A stretch of DNA of 64,000 nt from Parapristionchus giblindavisi. Lineage: Eukaryota > Nematoda > Chromadorea > Rhabditida > Diplogasteridae. The translations under genes and the position numbers were made by a program. The stretch lies in assembly GCA_943737045.1 (NCBI GenBank), contig CALSFV010000100.1, positions 62,001-126,000 on the forward strand. Direction: 5' to 3'. Within the stretch, counting starts at the first letter, position 1; every line of letters starts with the position of its first letter. Shown in pieces: positions 1 to 10,871 of the stretch. Under the pieces are notes generated by a model. It was not told where the DNA came from and ran no database searches. It was given only the letters and a program-made list of their open reading frames with translations.

Positions 1-1958
1 AATAAAGTAAAAACAAATACAAATATACAAAGCAAAAACAAACAACCGAAAGCGAAATAAAAAGAGAAAAGAGATCACGAAAAGAGGGTTGTTTATCTAT
101 ACTACTTTAACTAACAATAAATCTAACAACTATAACTAACATAACTATTATTTTATTACTATAACTATTATTAATATAACTATAATTTTATTCGAACAAT
201 GATAAAAAACATTGTGGAGAAAATCTCTGTATTGTGGAGAAAATCCTACGGTATACCAGTTTTGAAGTTTTCGATTAATGCCACCTGAGTAAATTCAATG
301 TATGGAGTCATGTAATGATAGTGAAGAAATAATAATAATGTGAAGAAATAAAAATGCTAGTACATTTACAGAAAGATGCAACAGTATGCCACATTATATC
401 AATTTTTCTCTGCAGCGCCAGCTGTTACATTTTTCAGTTTTTTCTTATGCATTAGGGCAAAGAGATACCCAATAAAAATCACAGATAATACGGAAATGCT
501 GTTAAGTTTTGACAAATGTTTTCACAATTTGCCACAAATGTTTCATTTTTTTTTCGTTTAAATTCAATAAAAAGAGTTTTTCATTTTTTCTTGTTTAAAA
601 ATTTAAAATATTCGAAACAAAATCCTCATTGTGAGAAATCAATTTCCATTGAAAATATAACTTGGTCATCTCGATTTAGGTGATGAGCACTCGGTTGCTG
701 CTGATTCATCTACAGGAACAGTCTCGGATATTGTATCCAATGATTACTGCTAATTTAGCGGGAATTACGCTATCTTGGCAGTCTCTCTTCTCTATTGCGG
801 GAAATGACGAGAGAGTGGCAAGAGATGGGAAGAGGGCCCGGTAAATACGATAACGCTTACGCAACGGCAACCCTAGTGGACAATAAGAAATTTGAATATT
901 ATAGTGGGAAAGTGTTGTTTAGAGGGGTGCATTTTCAGGCATGATTATCGCCTACTGAATTTATTTTTTTTATTTCCTTGGTCTTAGCATATAAAAAATA
1001 TTTTTTGCGTCATTTCTCGTTGCGTACCGACAGAGATTCCAATTTTCCATATGGAACTGTAAAACGAACGCGTCAAACTCATTTGCCAGAGCGTTATCCC
1101 ACCGTAGGTACCATGGGATAACGCGCTGGAAATTCTCTTAAACGCAATAATAACTAAATTTCTTAAGTTTCATGTTTTTCTCTGTCGGTACCCGATCAGA
1201 TTGAGATGCTATGCATGTAATATAGTGCAGTATTTAACGAAATCGCATATTATTAAAATCAGTTCTCGTTCTTACTGTAGGTCTAACTGTCAACTGAAAT
1301 AATAACGGAGTTAAAAAAAAGTTTTAATTTCCCCAATTTTTTGTGTACCCACCCGCATTTTTTTGCCGAAAATCTACATTACCCACCCGCATTTTTGGGC
1401 GTGGGATAACCATGGACCATGTCTGTCAACGTATGTTCCATGGAATTAAATTTTTATTTTTTTAAATATTTCTATATTATTTTGCGAAATGCGGCAGATT
1501 TTTCTTGTACTATTTTTCATGCTCTTTTATTTGATATATGGATGTCAAGGTTTGCATTGCATATTGAACTAGAAAATCGCAGATGAAATATTGCAGTGAT
1601 TTACAACTGCAATGAATTTATTAATTTTAAACACATTTCTATATTACATTTCAAAATGCGTCAGATTTTTAAAAATAGTATTTGACATGCTCTTTCTTTT
1701 GGTGTATGGATGCCAATGTTTACATTGCATATTCCGCTTGAAAATGACAAGTTTCTGAAAAAAATCGAAAAATCAGACCGCATTTTGACCGAAAATTTTC
1801 CAAAAAATCGAAAAACCTGACCGCATTTTGAAAACCAAGAACCTAGCTATTCGACCTATGATTATTATTCTTATTATTATTATTATTATTGAATGTATAT
1901 AAATATTATATTAGTATTATGATGAATGAAGGAATGGAACGAAAAAAGATTTGAATAC
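1..1958. other. Non-coding left edge with decayed repeats
   Basis: No convincing exon was found here on either strand. About 1070-1130 holds an inverted pair around GCGTTATCCCA. Two diverged direct copies of a roughly 120-bp unit lie near 1455-1575 and 1630-1750; both contain a stretch ending in TTGCATAT. Positions about 1760-1860 match the right part of the short CATAGGTCGA element found complete at 48405 and 53794. If exportin-T is intact, this is part of an intron longer than 1.9 kb. Confidence 0.5.
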
Positions 1959-3746
1959 CTCTGTAGTGTCTTTATGAGACAATCTTTGGACAAGAAGAGG
2001 AACAAATTCTTCATTAGCAACTAATTCAATATCGATCCAATCAACATAGACAGCTATTACATCTAGACATAGAGATTGAAGAACAATATCATCTGATCGA
2101 GTCTGATATATCAATCCACATTATTTTAATACTCTATTTAAAAATCGTAGGATAGAGAGTTTCAATATAAACAGTTATCGGTTATTATAATATGGTTACA
2201 ACAAGATAAAATAATAAAATGAACAAAATGGGAAACTGACTAGAATATGATGCCATGATCGTACACAATCATTGATACAAAGATCTCTCATTCCATCTTT
2301 TATCTTCGTATTACGGTCAAATATCTATAATAATGAAATATTCAGACGGAACTATCTTGTAATCTATCTTATAATATCTTATAATACTTACATGGGAATG
2401 GTGTCAACTCACATTTCCCGATTTTCACGAAAGTTGCAGGGTTTACTAAATCGACTACGCTGATTCCAAATCAGCCTTAAAAATCTGCGAAATATTTTTC
2501 TGAAGAGAGTTATAGCCCGACGAAAAGCGATTTTTAAAATTTTTCTTACGATTGTTCAACTGATTTTCCAGCGCGATATGAACTTTGCCTCTGTCCTTTT
2601 CTCTTCTCTTCTCTATCCATTCCTATTTGCAGCATGGAAAATTGGTATGATGTTTTGATGGCACTCGGAAGAGTGTTTTTTTTTCTATTATCTGGCGTTG
2701 AACTTCTTTTACTGATACATGTGCGACCAATTTTTTAAAAAATGACAAAAGATTCCTCCGGAATCCCAACCAAACATCGTAACACTTCACTACGCTGTAG
2801 CTGGGAATGGAGAGAGAAGACCATACTCATTTCGCGTGTGGAAATTAGTTGAAAAATGACATGAAAAGTGGGAAAAATCGCTTTTCGTCGGGCTGTAACT
2901 CGCTTCAGACATTTCACAGGTTTTTAAGGCTGATTTGGAATCAGCGTAGTCGATTTAGTAAACCCTACAGCTTTCGTGAAAATCAGAATATGTGATATGT
3001 GAGTTCACACCATTCCCATGTTAAAACAATGAATAAATATATACCTCAGCAGCTCTTTGAATGTCCCTATCCACAACTTCACTATCAATAGCAACAAGTG
3101 TTTTGAGATAGAAATGAGCAACACGACTATCATCCATATTTCCATTAAAGAAGACCTATAATAAAGATCAAAGATCAATCTCTTACAAACAGAATACCGT
3201 ATACCTCTTGCATGAAATTGGGCCAACGAATAGGAAAGTCCACAGCGAATACCAAAGCAAATACTTGAGCCATCTTGTTAACAAGGAAAGAAGGAAGATT
3301 CTGAATTGATTGATTAGAGATAAGAGAAGAGAAGAGAGATAAACATACATCATTTCGAATACGTTCCATACAATATGATAGAAGTTGTTTAATAAGAAGA
3401 GATGCACTCTCATCACTTGTACAATAACGAGTAGTCACATAATCTTCGATTACTTGTAGCATTATGAAATATTCCTCAGCACTACTGTAAGATTATGAAA
3501 TAAAGACGATGATAGGTGATCTATCAGCAGATATAACTAAGTACCTGAGAGTATTGCCAACTATATTCTCGATAGACTTCTTCCATCCACTTTCATCACT
3601 TTTCATAGCCTCGACATATTGCAAGACCTAATAATCGACAAAGATGGAGTGAATAAAGAAATATTAAAAACCTGTGCATGTTTAGTAGGATCATTGAGAG
3701 CAGAAGCAAGAAACGTAGTGTCTGCCATGGCGGCAAAGCCATCCAT
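1959..3746 (-). CDS. XPOT: Exportin-T (tRNA exportin), 5' half
   Basis: Karyopherin-beta family receptor that exports mature tRNA from the nucleus with RanGTP. Seven minus-strand exons fit in phase: 3672-3746, 3545-3627, 3349-3484, 3205-3300, 3045-3155, 2241-2324 and 1959-2102. They encode about 208 residues that follow the N-terminal HEAT repeats of animal XPOT in order: NKMAQVFALVF, AIDSEVVDRD, RNTKIKDGMRDLC, then AVYVDWIDIELVANEEFV, close to the remembered human AYVSWIDLSLIAND. An alternative start seven codons in (3728) is possible. The family is near 960 residues, so about three quarters is missing; the last exon ends in a good donor at 1957-1958 and no following exon is visible in the 1.9 kb to the window edge. 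The gene is either continued beyond the window after a long intron or truncated. Its intron 2325-3044 carries a foldback element. Confidence 0.85.
2391..3020. mobile_element. Foldback element with TTA target duplication
   Basis: The ends CATGGGAATGGTG and CACCATTCCCATG are exact reverse complements. Inverted homology continues inward for about 140 bp (left arm to about 2530, right arm from about 2880). Both ends are flanked by TTA (2388-2390 and 3021-3023), a 3-bp duplication typical of PIF/Harbinger-type insertions. There is no coding capacity, so this is a non-autonomous hairpin element. It sits inside an exportin-T intron. Confidence 0.75.
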
Positions 3747-4654
3747 CTTACCCAATCTTATCACTATCGGTTCTTCTACTCTTTTTGTTGATCACGCAGA
3801 AAATTCGGCTAAAAGAAAATTTTCACCATTCTGATGCAATTGTAGACACCGGTTTGGAGATTATATTATTAACTACAAACAATGCTATGGTCTAGATGCA
3901 TGGCCTATCGTGCGTGAACGATATTCCAAGTAGAAAGTCACGAATCACATGCTAAATAAATTAATAAAACAGGAAAACTGTAGAAGAAGAACCACGGAAT
4001 TGCAAATGAATGAAATACTTACAGTAAGAATTTATGTGTAGTGCCCACACTCCTTTTTCACTATTCATTTTCAGTGATAATTTGTAATGTATAAGAGTTT
4101 ATGAAGTTTTACTACCGTTCACACTCTATGTAAGACTAAACACTCCCGGAAATGCTATAATAAAAAGATCGCTCCATAGGCGCAATAAATATCAAAAGTA
4201 AAATTTCATGTATTTGGAAAAAGCAGAAACATCACCGTTGTACTGCTGTGATTTATCCGTTTTAAACGTTTTACTTCACGGCCTCCCAAAAGTTGAACTG
4301 GAAAATGGGCAGAATCGTCAAACTTTTTTCTACAGTAGATAAGGAATGGCGCGAAAAGGTGTTTGAATTGCCTGCCGTACATTGCCCGTGTCGTGGTACA
4401 GTATACCTTGATTTTCGTGGTAGTATTTACCGGCCTACTTTTGTAGGTTTAAAAATCAGGCATTTCCCTGCTATTCAGGCAATATCAGGGCCTCCGTTGT
4501 AAGAGTCTTAATTCTTTCCTGTTATAACATGTTTTGATCTTGGATTACAATTTCTGTTTTGCTCTTGAATATTAAGTTCTTTTTGCATATTTTACTTGTT
4601 TGTCGTTTCATGTCGTTTATTTTTGCACTTCTAAAACTTCTATTTATCTGTTGC
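3747..4654. other. Intergenic, no gene seen
   Basis: Sequence upstream of exportin-T. A 69-codon open frame at 4293-4502 has no recognisable motif and no supporting splice context. Nothing else can be supported here. Confidence 0.4.
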
Positions 4655-5288
4655 AGCCTACGACGTGTACTTTTCTCTGTATTAATTGACTCGACCATTT
4701 CAGAAGGTCGAATTATGACTACCGGTAGATCTACCTATTCTTATTTATCTCCATTGTAGTATAATATAAATGAATCGATTCAAATGAATGAAACTCCATA
4801 TCGTTTATCGTTTGTATTCGACGGAGAGAAAGAAATGAATGAAGTTAGTTATATTGATTTGAACATGTGATATTCGATTATCGATTGGTTTATAGATAGC
4901 TAGATTTGGTGAGCTTCATGTATAAAAGATGATGAAGGACGGAAGAATATTGATCGAACTGAATGATCGACGAAATCTTATGATGGGTACGCCGTTTATT
5001 GATTGTTTTTTCATGTTTAAATATAATAACCGTATGTTTCTATTTAGTCTTTTAATCGCTCAAACTCGAATCCAATCGATTGTCGTCTTAGTATATACAA
5101 TAGTGGAGCACGACACCCATCTCTAAGATATCGTTGGAAAGATTTGACGGGTACGGTAGATAGTACTATATCGGTTGCTTGGAAACTACTATGAATCAGT
5201 AGCAGCCTACGACGTATACGTTTCTCTTTACTAATTTACTCAACCATTTCAGAAAGTCGAATGATGACTATCGGTAGATCTACCCATG
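4655..5288. repeat. Direct repeat pair of about 86 bp, 548 bp apart
   Basis: Positions about 4655-4741 and 5203-5288 are diverged copies of one unit beginning GCAGCCTACGACGT and ending GGTAGATCTACC. Each contains a TTTCAG acceptor-like site followed within about 13 nt by an ATG and a very short frame (encoding GRST). This looks like a local duplication of a leader or promoter segment, or two terminal repeats of a decayed element. Confidence 0.55.
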
Positions 5289-5697
5289 CTTTTTAAACTT
5301 CGGAGAAAGGAATTTCCGTTGTCCCACATCAATTTTGGTAAGCGTGTGTCTGCTCTCTAAATCAGCGCCTACTTCTCGTAATTTATCATTTAATATCCTT
5401 CCCTTCTCTTTCGTTATATCGTCTATTTCCAGAGCCTTCTCCGATTCAATGATCAATGGTTCATCTACCTTCATCGTGCGCTTTATCTCTTCCACTATCG
5501 ATTACACGTCTTTGGGGACTTAAGATAGCCGATGGCTTGCTGAGTTCACATAGGACTCCGTCTTCATCATCAACAGGATCATTGTTTCTCGACGCCATAT
5601 CAGTAAGTAATCTAATAACTAAGTCTCCATTATCTTCCCAAGTCTTACTCGTAGGAGTTACTGATTTAATTTTTTTTTCTACCTTCCCATCGTTCAT
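5280..5697 (-). pseudogene. Possible frameshifted coding fossil
   Basis: Two overlapping minus-strand frames look protein-like. The first (5461-5697) contains TWEDNGDLVIRLLTDMASR and CELSKPSAILSPQRR. The second (5280-5495) continues with a charged helical stretch, DDITKEKGRILNDKLREVG, and ends at a stop. Joining them needs a one-base shift near 5495, and no intron of plausible size fits. I do not recognise the family. It may be a decayed gene or chance. Confidence 0.2.
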
Positions 5698-5966
5698 TCA
5701 TTCTTATCTCTACTGTCTCGTACCTAATAAGTTTCTTTGGTTTCAGGTCAGCGTTCAGTGCTTCCAATCTGAGTGGTGTGATGGCAAATATGATGGATAC
5801 ACTTGTTACTACCTTTATTGATTAGAGTTCTGGCACTAATCATTCACGAAAAGGTACCCCTGGATAGAGCCAGGTACTACGTTTTCAGGTGGTTTTTTGT
5901 CGCTTGATCTCTGTTCCTTAACTATTCGCTTTCCAGTGTTAATATCAAGTTTATCAAGATGTCATA

Positions 5967-6227
5967 ATGGCTCAAATGCACGGAGGGCAATTTCCGTATA
6001 AATGGATACAGACTTTCCGTGAATTTCTCTTGCGATAAATCGTTATGACTGAACAGTGCCTTGGATCGTGTGTCACTGATATGACTACCAGAACCGTGTT
6101 GCGTAAGGAAGAAAGATGTAATACTAATTGTCTTGATAAGCATCTCAAGATGATCCAGAGAATGTCACTTCGATCCCAGGAACACCAAATGATGAATGCT
6201 GAAGCAAATGGAGCTCCCAGAGTCTGA
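5967..6227 (+). pseudogene. TIMM9: TIMM9-like small Tim copy with one nonsense codon
   Basis: An intronless 87-codon frame matches Tim9, a soluble chaperone of the mitochondrial intermembrane space that ferries membrane proteins to TIM22. It has FREFL, then the twin CX3C signature CLGSC and CNTNC, then CLDKHLKMIQRMSLR, close to remembered human CLQKYLKMTQRISMR. Codon 24 (6036-6038) is TAA where the family has Tyr (FLGTYNKLTE in human), so one base change explains the stop. The rest of the frame is open to TGA at 6225-6227. It could be a recent pseudogene, a null allele or a base-call error; a shorter product from the ATG at 6044 would keep both CX3C motifs. Confidence 0.65.
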
Positions 6228-6960
6228 TATTTGATCTATGATCTTACTTTCACTAGTCGTGTTCCATTAGATATTGTTATGACTCTGTTTACAATGATGA
6301 ATTGTTGATTAATGAATTGAAACTGTCAACAAAAGACATACCTTTCTCATATGACCTAACCATAATCTTATTTTCTACTGTATTATCAGTTCCCCCTTGT
6401 ATGCTTCGTTTCATCCCGATATTTGTATTTCGTGAACTGTATTTTTGTGATGTATGTCTAATGTTACCACATTATAAACATTTTAAGGATAAATGCCATG
6501 ATATCTGTTCTACGTGTATTGTTTATGTTTAAGCAAATATCATCAAAGAAACCAGTGAGAGAATGTACGAAAGAAACTGCTATGTAAGAATTTATTTAAC
6601 ATATTTTAAGTTTGTTCCTTCTGATTTCATGAGCATCTAGAGTCGGAAAATATATGTGAAACATGTAAAAACCCAAAAAAATGTAAAATATCATTTAAAA
6701 CACTAAAAATTAAAAAGTATTTTGAAATTCGCGCCACGTTGCCTGAACCATATCCCGGCTTCAGGACTTTCCGGCTGCCCATCGCTTAGTGCATTTCCAA
6801 TCCACATTTTTGGTTTGTCTGGGAGGCCGTGTACTTTTCAAAATTTCATTTGCAAATCAAATATTTGTTCTTTCCTAGATTTTTACTTGTTCGTGTTTGT
6901 TAACCGTTCGCTCCTGTAATATTTGACTATGAATACATCGACAACGAGACGCATTTTCAG
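6228..6960. promoter_or_regulatory. LLPH upstream region ending in an acceptor-like site
   Basis: No further gene is seen. The sequence immediately before the LLPH ATG is CGCATTTTCAG, a strong 3' splice site with no matching upstream exon needed, as expected for spliced-leader addition. A 76-codon hydrophobic frame (6302-6532) with several Cys/His residues at its end has no recognisable family. Confidence 0.4.
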
Positions 6961-7450
6961 ATGGCAAAATCACTTCGCTCCAAGTTCAAGAGAAAGATAA
7001 AGGCCATCAAGCGCGTGAAAAATGCTCCTAAGGCCGATCAGTTTTTAGCCAACGCCATAGAGAAGCAGAAGGAAGCCGAAGCCAAAGAGGATGCAGTGAT
7101 GAAAGATGGAGTTACAACAACTGATGATAAGGTATACTTAATTGTATCCTTTTCAATCTACTTTGTTCCTTTTGATCTACTTGTTAATACCTCCTTTTCC
7201 GATGGAAACAAACTTGAAGGGTACCATTGATTTGAAAACAATGAAGAAAGAAGATGGCAACTATCCATCATGGTTGAGTGGAAGACTGAAGAAAAAGGTA
7301 TTATTTTCTTTATTTCCCCCAATTACATATGCCATCTTATTTTTAATTGAATAAGTCACACATTAGCATAAATTTCAGGCTGCTGCTAAGAACAAATCGG
7401 AGAAAAATAAGAAGAAGAAGAATGCTGCTAAGAATAAGAAGAAACGTTGA
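6961..7450 (+). CDS. LLPH: LLP homolog (ribosome-biogenesis nucleolar protein)
   Basis: Small basic nucleolar protein linked to large-subunit ribosome biogenesis. Three exons: 6961-7131, 7220-7297 and 7379-7450, encoding 106 residues. The N-terminus MAKSLRSKFKRKIKAIKR matches the remembered human MAKSLRSKWKRKMRAEKR, followed by KNAPK. The second exon has DGNYPSWLSGRLKKK, matching human GQYPIWMNQRQRKR, and the tail is almost pure Lys/Asn/Ala. All phases are 0. The ATG lies directly after TTTTCAG. A polyadenylation signal AATAAA lies at 7514-7519, 64 nt past the stop. Confidence 0.88.
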
Positions 7451-7680
7451 TTGATTGTTGACTGATTGATTGTTATGTTTATATCGTTGATTTGTCTGTT
7501 TCGTTATATGGATAAATAAACTGAGTACATATGGGGAATGAACTGCAAATAGTGTGAAGCAAGAAGTAGATGAAGAAGCAACGGAGCAGCTGTGGTTGAG
7601 TTGTAAGAAGGGGGAGAAGTAGATAGAGTGGGAGAGGAGTCCTTCACTTCTATTCTCTTCACCAATAGAAGAGTGGTACA

Positions 7681-10439
7681 ATGAAGTCTTCTATACTATT
7701 ATATCTCCTTATTGGAGTAACTTCATCTGCTATTCTTCATGTATATCATCCATCTACATTCAAAGATAGTATGTTATTATGTAATCAATTATCTATCGAA
7801 ATCCATGTTCAATGTATCGATTCATCTGGTCATACTACAAAGAAGATCAGATAAAATATACTCATATCTAGTTTTGACGATATCGCTATTTTATAAATGT
7901 ACAAATAATCAAAAATAGTGTATATAGTGTGGTGTGGAGTGTAATGTTGATAGATAATCAATCGATATCGTATTTTTCTCAGATGCCAAATGTTTCGAAT
8001 GTAGATCATTCGAAGCTTGTATTGTCTCAGATTCTAATCGTGCTTGTATCGATCGAAGACTAGTCATGTAAGTACGCATATACCGTAATATTCATCTCAT
8101 CGATCTATGCCAAAGATTATTTTTTTATCGAAAAAGGTGTAGTTACCTCCAATTTGCTTGAAATGGATAAGATTGAATTGAAAGATAATATAAATGCAAT
8201 GCTCAATACTTTATATCTATAAACAAATACGATAAAAAATTATTGATATGAATAGAAAGATAACTTGATGACATGTGAGGATATTTTCAATCCTTGCATA
8301 ATTGGGTTATTGAATACACATAAATGAATAAGTATTATTAAGGAAAGAAGTTGATAAATCAAAGTTTATTGAGCATGGAACCTTCGAAGAGAAGATAACA
8401 CATCATCATAAGGTATATTAGACCACACACATGTTATCTTCTTATTTTTATCTAAGTTGAAAGAGTGATTAAGTTGAGGTTAATGATCTCTTTATTTTAT
8501 GATGATTAGACTAATAGATCAAGAGGTCAATTATATACGAGAATGGACCTGTAATTGAATGACAATGATATGAATGACTAGATTATGAATGGAAGTGAGG
8601 AATGAATTATTGATTGATTCATTGATCTATTTGTAGCATCTCTCCACTGCTGATCATCATAAACATGATAAACTAGGGAAGAAAGGTGAGAGAGGGATAG
8701 GGAGAGGGATATAAGTTAATTAGAGCATGAATTCATTTGTAGATTGTTCTATAATGGAGTTGCAATCAGTCGGTGGTCGTCTTATTCAATGGTTCGATAC
8801 AATTCATAGACAATATGAAGGAATAGAAGACAAATCAATAAGAAGTTAGTATCGATTTGAATGAAGATCAGGCATCTTTATAGCATCCTGAACAGATTAT
8901 AATAGAGATTATAGAGGTAGAGAATGATGATGGAGAAGTAGAGGTATTGATACAAAATGTAAAAGGGGTATAGATGGATCGGAAATGAAAGAGGTAGATT
9001 GTAATCTATGAGGATATACTCTATTAGATGGAATAGATATTCATTATCTCTATCTATATCTACATGGAAGAAGACATTTTTGAGATAGAATAGAATAGAT
9101 AGAATGAAATAGACTGACTTGATATGGTGGAGGTGGAGGAAGATTCAATGTATAAGGAGGAGGGATTGTTGGTGGACTAATCGATAATCCTAATTCCCTC
9201 CTTTGTTCATCTTCTCTTAGTTTCTGTTTACGCATATGTCTGAATGTATTGATTGATGTTGAAGAAGAAGACTCCAACTGTGAATGAAGGTCATGCTAAT
9301 GAATGGAAATGGGCACATATGATAGAAGAGTATACGATATGATAGATAGATATCACCTGGCTAAGAAGTAGAGGAAGATCAGAAAGAATATTGATGCTCC
9401 ACAACCATTCACTACTGATTCTGATCGATACATCTAGATGATGGAGAAGGGATATGAAGGAGGAGAAAGAGGGACAAAGTGGAGAGGAAGAGGGAGAGGG
9501 AGAAGATGGAAAAGGAGAGGGAGAAGGAGGAGTGAACAAAAAGGAGAGGTAGAAATTGAGGGATAGAATAAGAGGGAAGGAAGATACTCTTGAGTAGTGA
9601 AGAACTGTTGAGAAATAGTCGATAGTACTCAAATGGAGAGGAAGAGTATATGAGGGAGAACGAGTTGAGGTATTGTGAAGAGGGAGGAGGAAGGGAGAGG
9701 GAGGAGGAAGGGAGAGGGAGAGGAGAGGAGGAGAGGGGGAGGGAGAGTGATGGTATGGAGAGAGAGAGATGTAGATGGACAAGGGTAGACAAAAGGTACA
9801 ATAATAGTTAGTTGTGTTGAGACATAATAATTGAAAGAATGATGATTATCTATCTCTTAGACTCCATCCCATATGATCTATCTCTTAGACTCCATCCCAT
9901 ATGATCTATTTAGATGGATGTAAATCATCAATATTATGGATGTTTAATGAATGGGATGGAAATGATGATGGATATCTATCGAAAAATGAAATATTCTCTC
10001 TAATACATTCACCTAAAGAACCGTGTATTCATCAATTCATTGATCATTGTGGTATATCTATTAATGATTCTTACAACGATATCAACAGTAATTTAGATGA
10101 TATTGTAACTGATAGTCTAATATCGATTGATGAATGGTGTGATTGTCTATCATATTCTTCTGATATTCGTAATGAACCTCCATGTCATAAAGAGAAGCAT
10201 TCAGTAGATCCTCATCTAAAGAGTATAATGTATTCTATTGTGTCAATATATGAATGACTGATTAAGGATCATTCATTCCTCGTTGTGATGGAGATGGATT
10301 CTATTCATCAGAACAGTGTCATAGTAATGAGTGTTGGTGTGTAGATAGATATGGAAGAGAAATGAATGGATCAAGGGTCAAAGGAGATCTGCCTGATTGT
10401 GCACAATATGGTACTTTTATCTATCATTTATACTTATGA
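7681..10439 (+). CDS. SPOCK: Testican / SPOCK-like secreted Ca-binding protein
   Basis: Extracellular matrix glycoprotein of the BM-40/SPARC family. Exons: 7681-7768, 7983-8067, 8343-8412, 8637-8685, 8743-8844, 9914-10222 and 10267 onward, all in phase. Order: signal peptide (SSILLYLLIGVTSSA); a follistatin-like Cys cluster (KCFECRSFEACIV); a His/Lys linker; the testican helix CSIMELQSVGGRLIQWF; the EC domain with WMFNEWDGNDDGYLSKNE (EF-hand) and DEWCDCL; then a thyroglobulin type-1 domain with FIPRCDGDGFYSSEQCH and CWCVD. This order and spacing match animal testicans. The Cys-rich Kazal segment expected between the follistatin-like part and the helix is not visible. The 3' end is uncertain: read-through stops at 10437-10439, while a 41-nt intron (10411-10451) would extend it to 10516. 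Confidence 0.85.
9119..9295 (-). CDS. Possible antisense exon with PPxY motifs
   Basis: Within the large testican intron, the minus strand has a 177-nt block bounded by an acceptor (CATTAG) and a donor (GTCAGT), in phase 0 at both ends. It encodes a basic helical stretch (HMRKQKLREDEQRRELGL) followed by proline-rich PPPYTLNLPPPPPYQ. A possible preceding exon around 9355-9420 ends in LPLLLSQ. No family is recognised, no start or stop could be assigned, and the upstream part runs into pyrimidine-rich repeats, so this may be chance. Confidence 0.25.
9440..9780. repeat. Purine-rich GGGAGA-type low-complexity tract
   Basis: Irregular tandem GGGAGAGGGAG and GGAGAAGG units on the plus strand within the large testican intron. 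Open frames here on the minus strand are only Ser/Pro/Leu translations of the repeat. Confidence 0.85.
9849..9913. repeat. 28-bp tandem duplication carrying splice acceptors
   Basis: The 28-bp unit starting TCTATCTCTTAGACTCC occurs twice (9849-9876 and 9877-9904) and is followed by a third partial start, TCTATTTAG, ending at 9913. Each copy supplies a pyrimidine-rich AG. Only the last AG keeps the testican frame; use of either upstream AG reaches a stop within about 15 codons. Confidence 0.8.
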
Positions 10440-10516
10440 AAATCTCTTCAGAAATATTTGTCTCTATTTTTCAAGCTCTAAACCCTAAACCAAAATGCTA
10501 CAAATTAAAAGACTAA

Positions 10517-10871
10517 CAATACTCTTTTTATATTTAAAAAAACATTCTTGGAATATTGAGAAATGAATAATATATTTGAGCTTCATCATTATCCGATAAG
10601 GAACTTCAAGATCTAAAAGAAAATATTGCTATTCTATGATATGAATGAATGAATGAATGAATCCTTCTATTACTTTAATCTTTTCCATACTTTCTTTCAT
10701 CTTATGTTACATTGTATGCACTTTTCATAGTAAACAATATTCATTTGAACTTAAAATGAAATAACAAAGAATAAATGTATGTACATGGTAGAAAATGAAA
10801 TAAACGGAGGTATAATGAATGAATCAATGAATACAAGGTTACAGTATCCATAGGATGGGATACGATATCTA
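10517..10871. other. Convergent 3' intergenic gap
   Basis: Lies between the 3' ends of testican (plus) and the first LTA4H-like gene (minus). AT-rich with a short (GAAT)n run near 10645-10661. No gene seen. Confidence 0.5.

Noticed and set aside
3175..3462. Single 95-codon exon for exportin-T
   Set aside because: The frame runs through an intron (3301-3348). Family alignment and splice signals support two exons instead.
10203..10257. Testican ending at the stop in the frame after the EC domain
   Set aside because: A 44-nt intron (10223-10266) joins in phase to an unmistakable thyroglobulin type-1 domain, so the stop is intronic.
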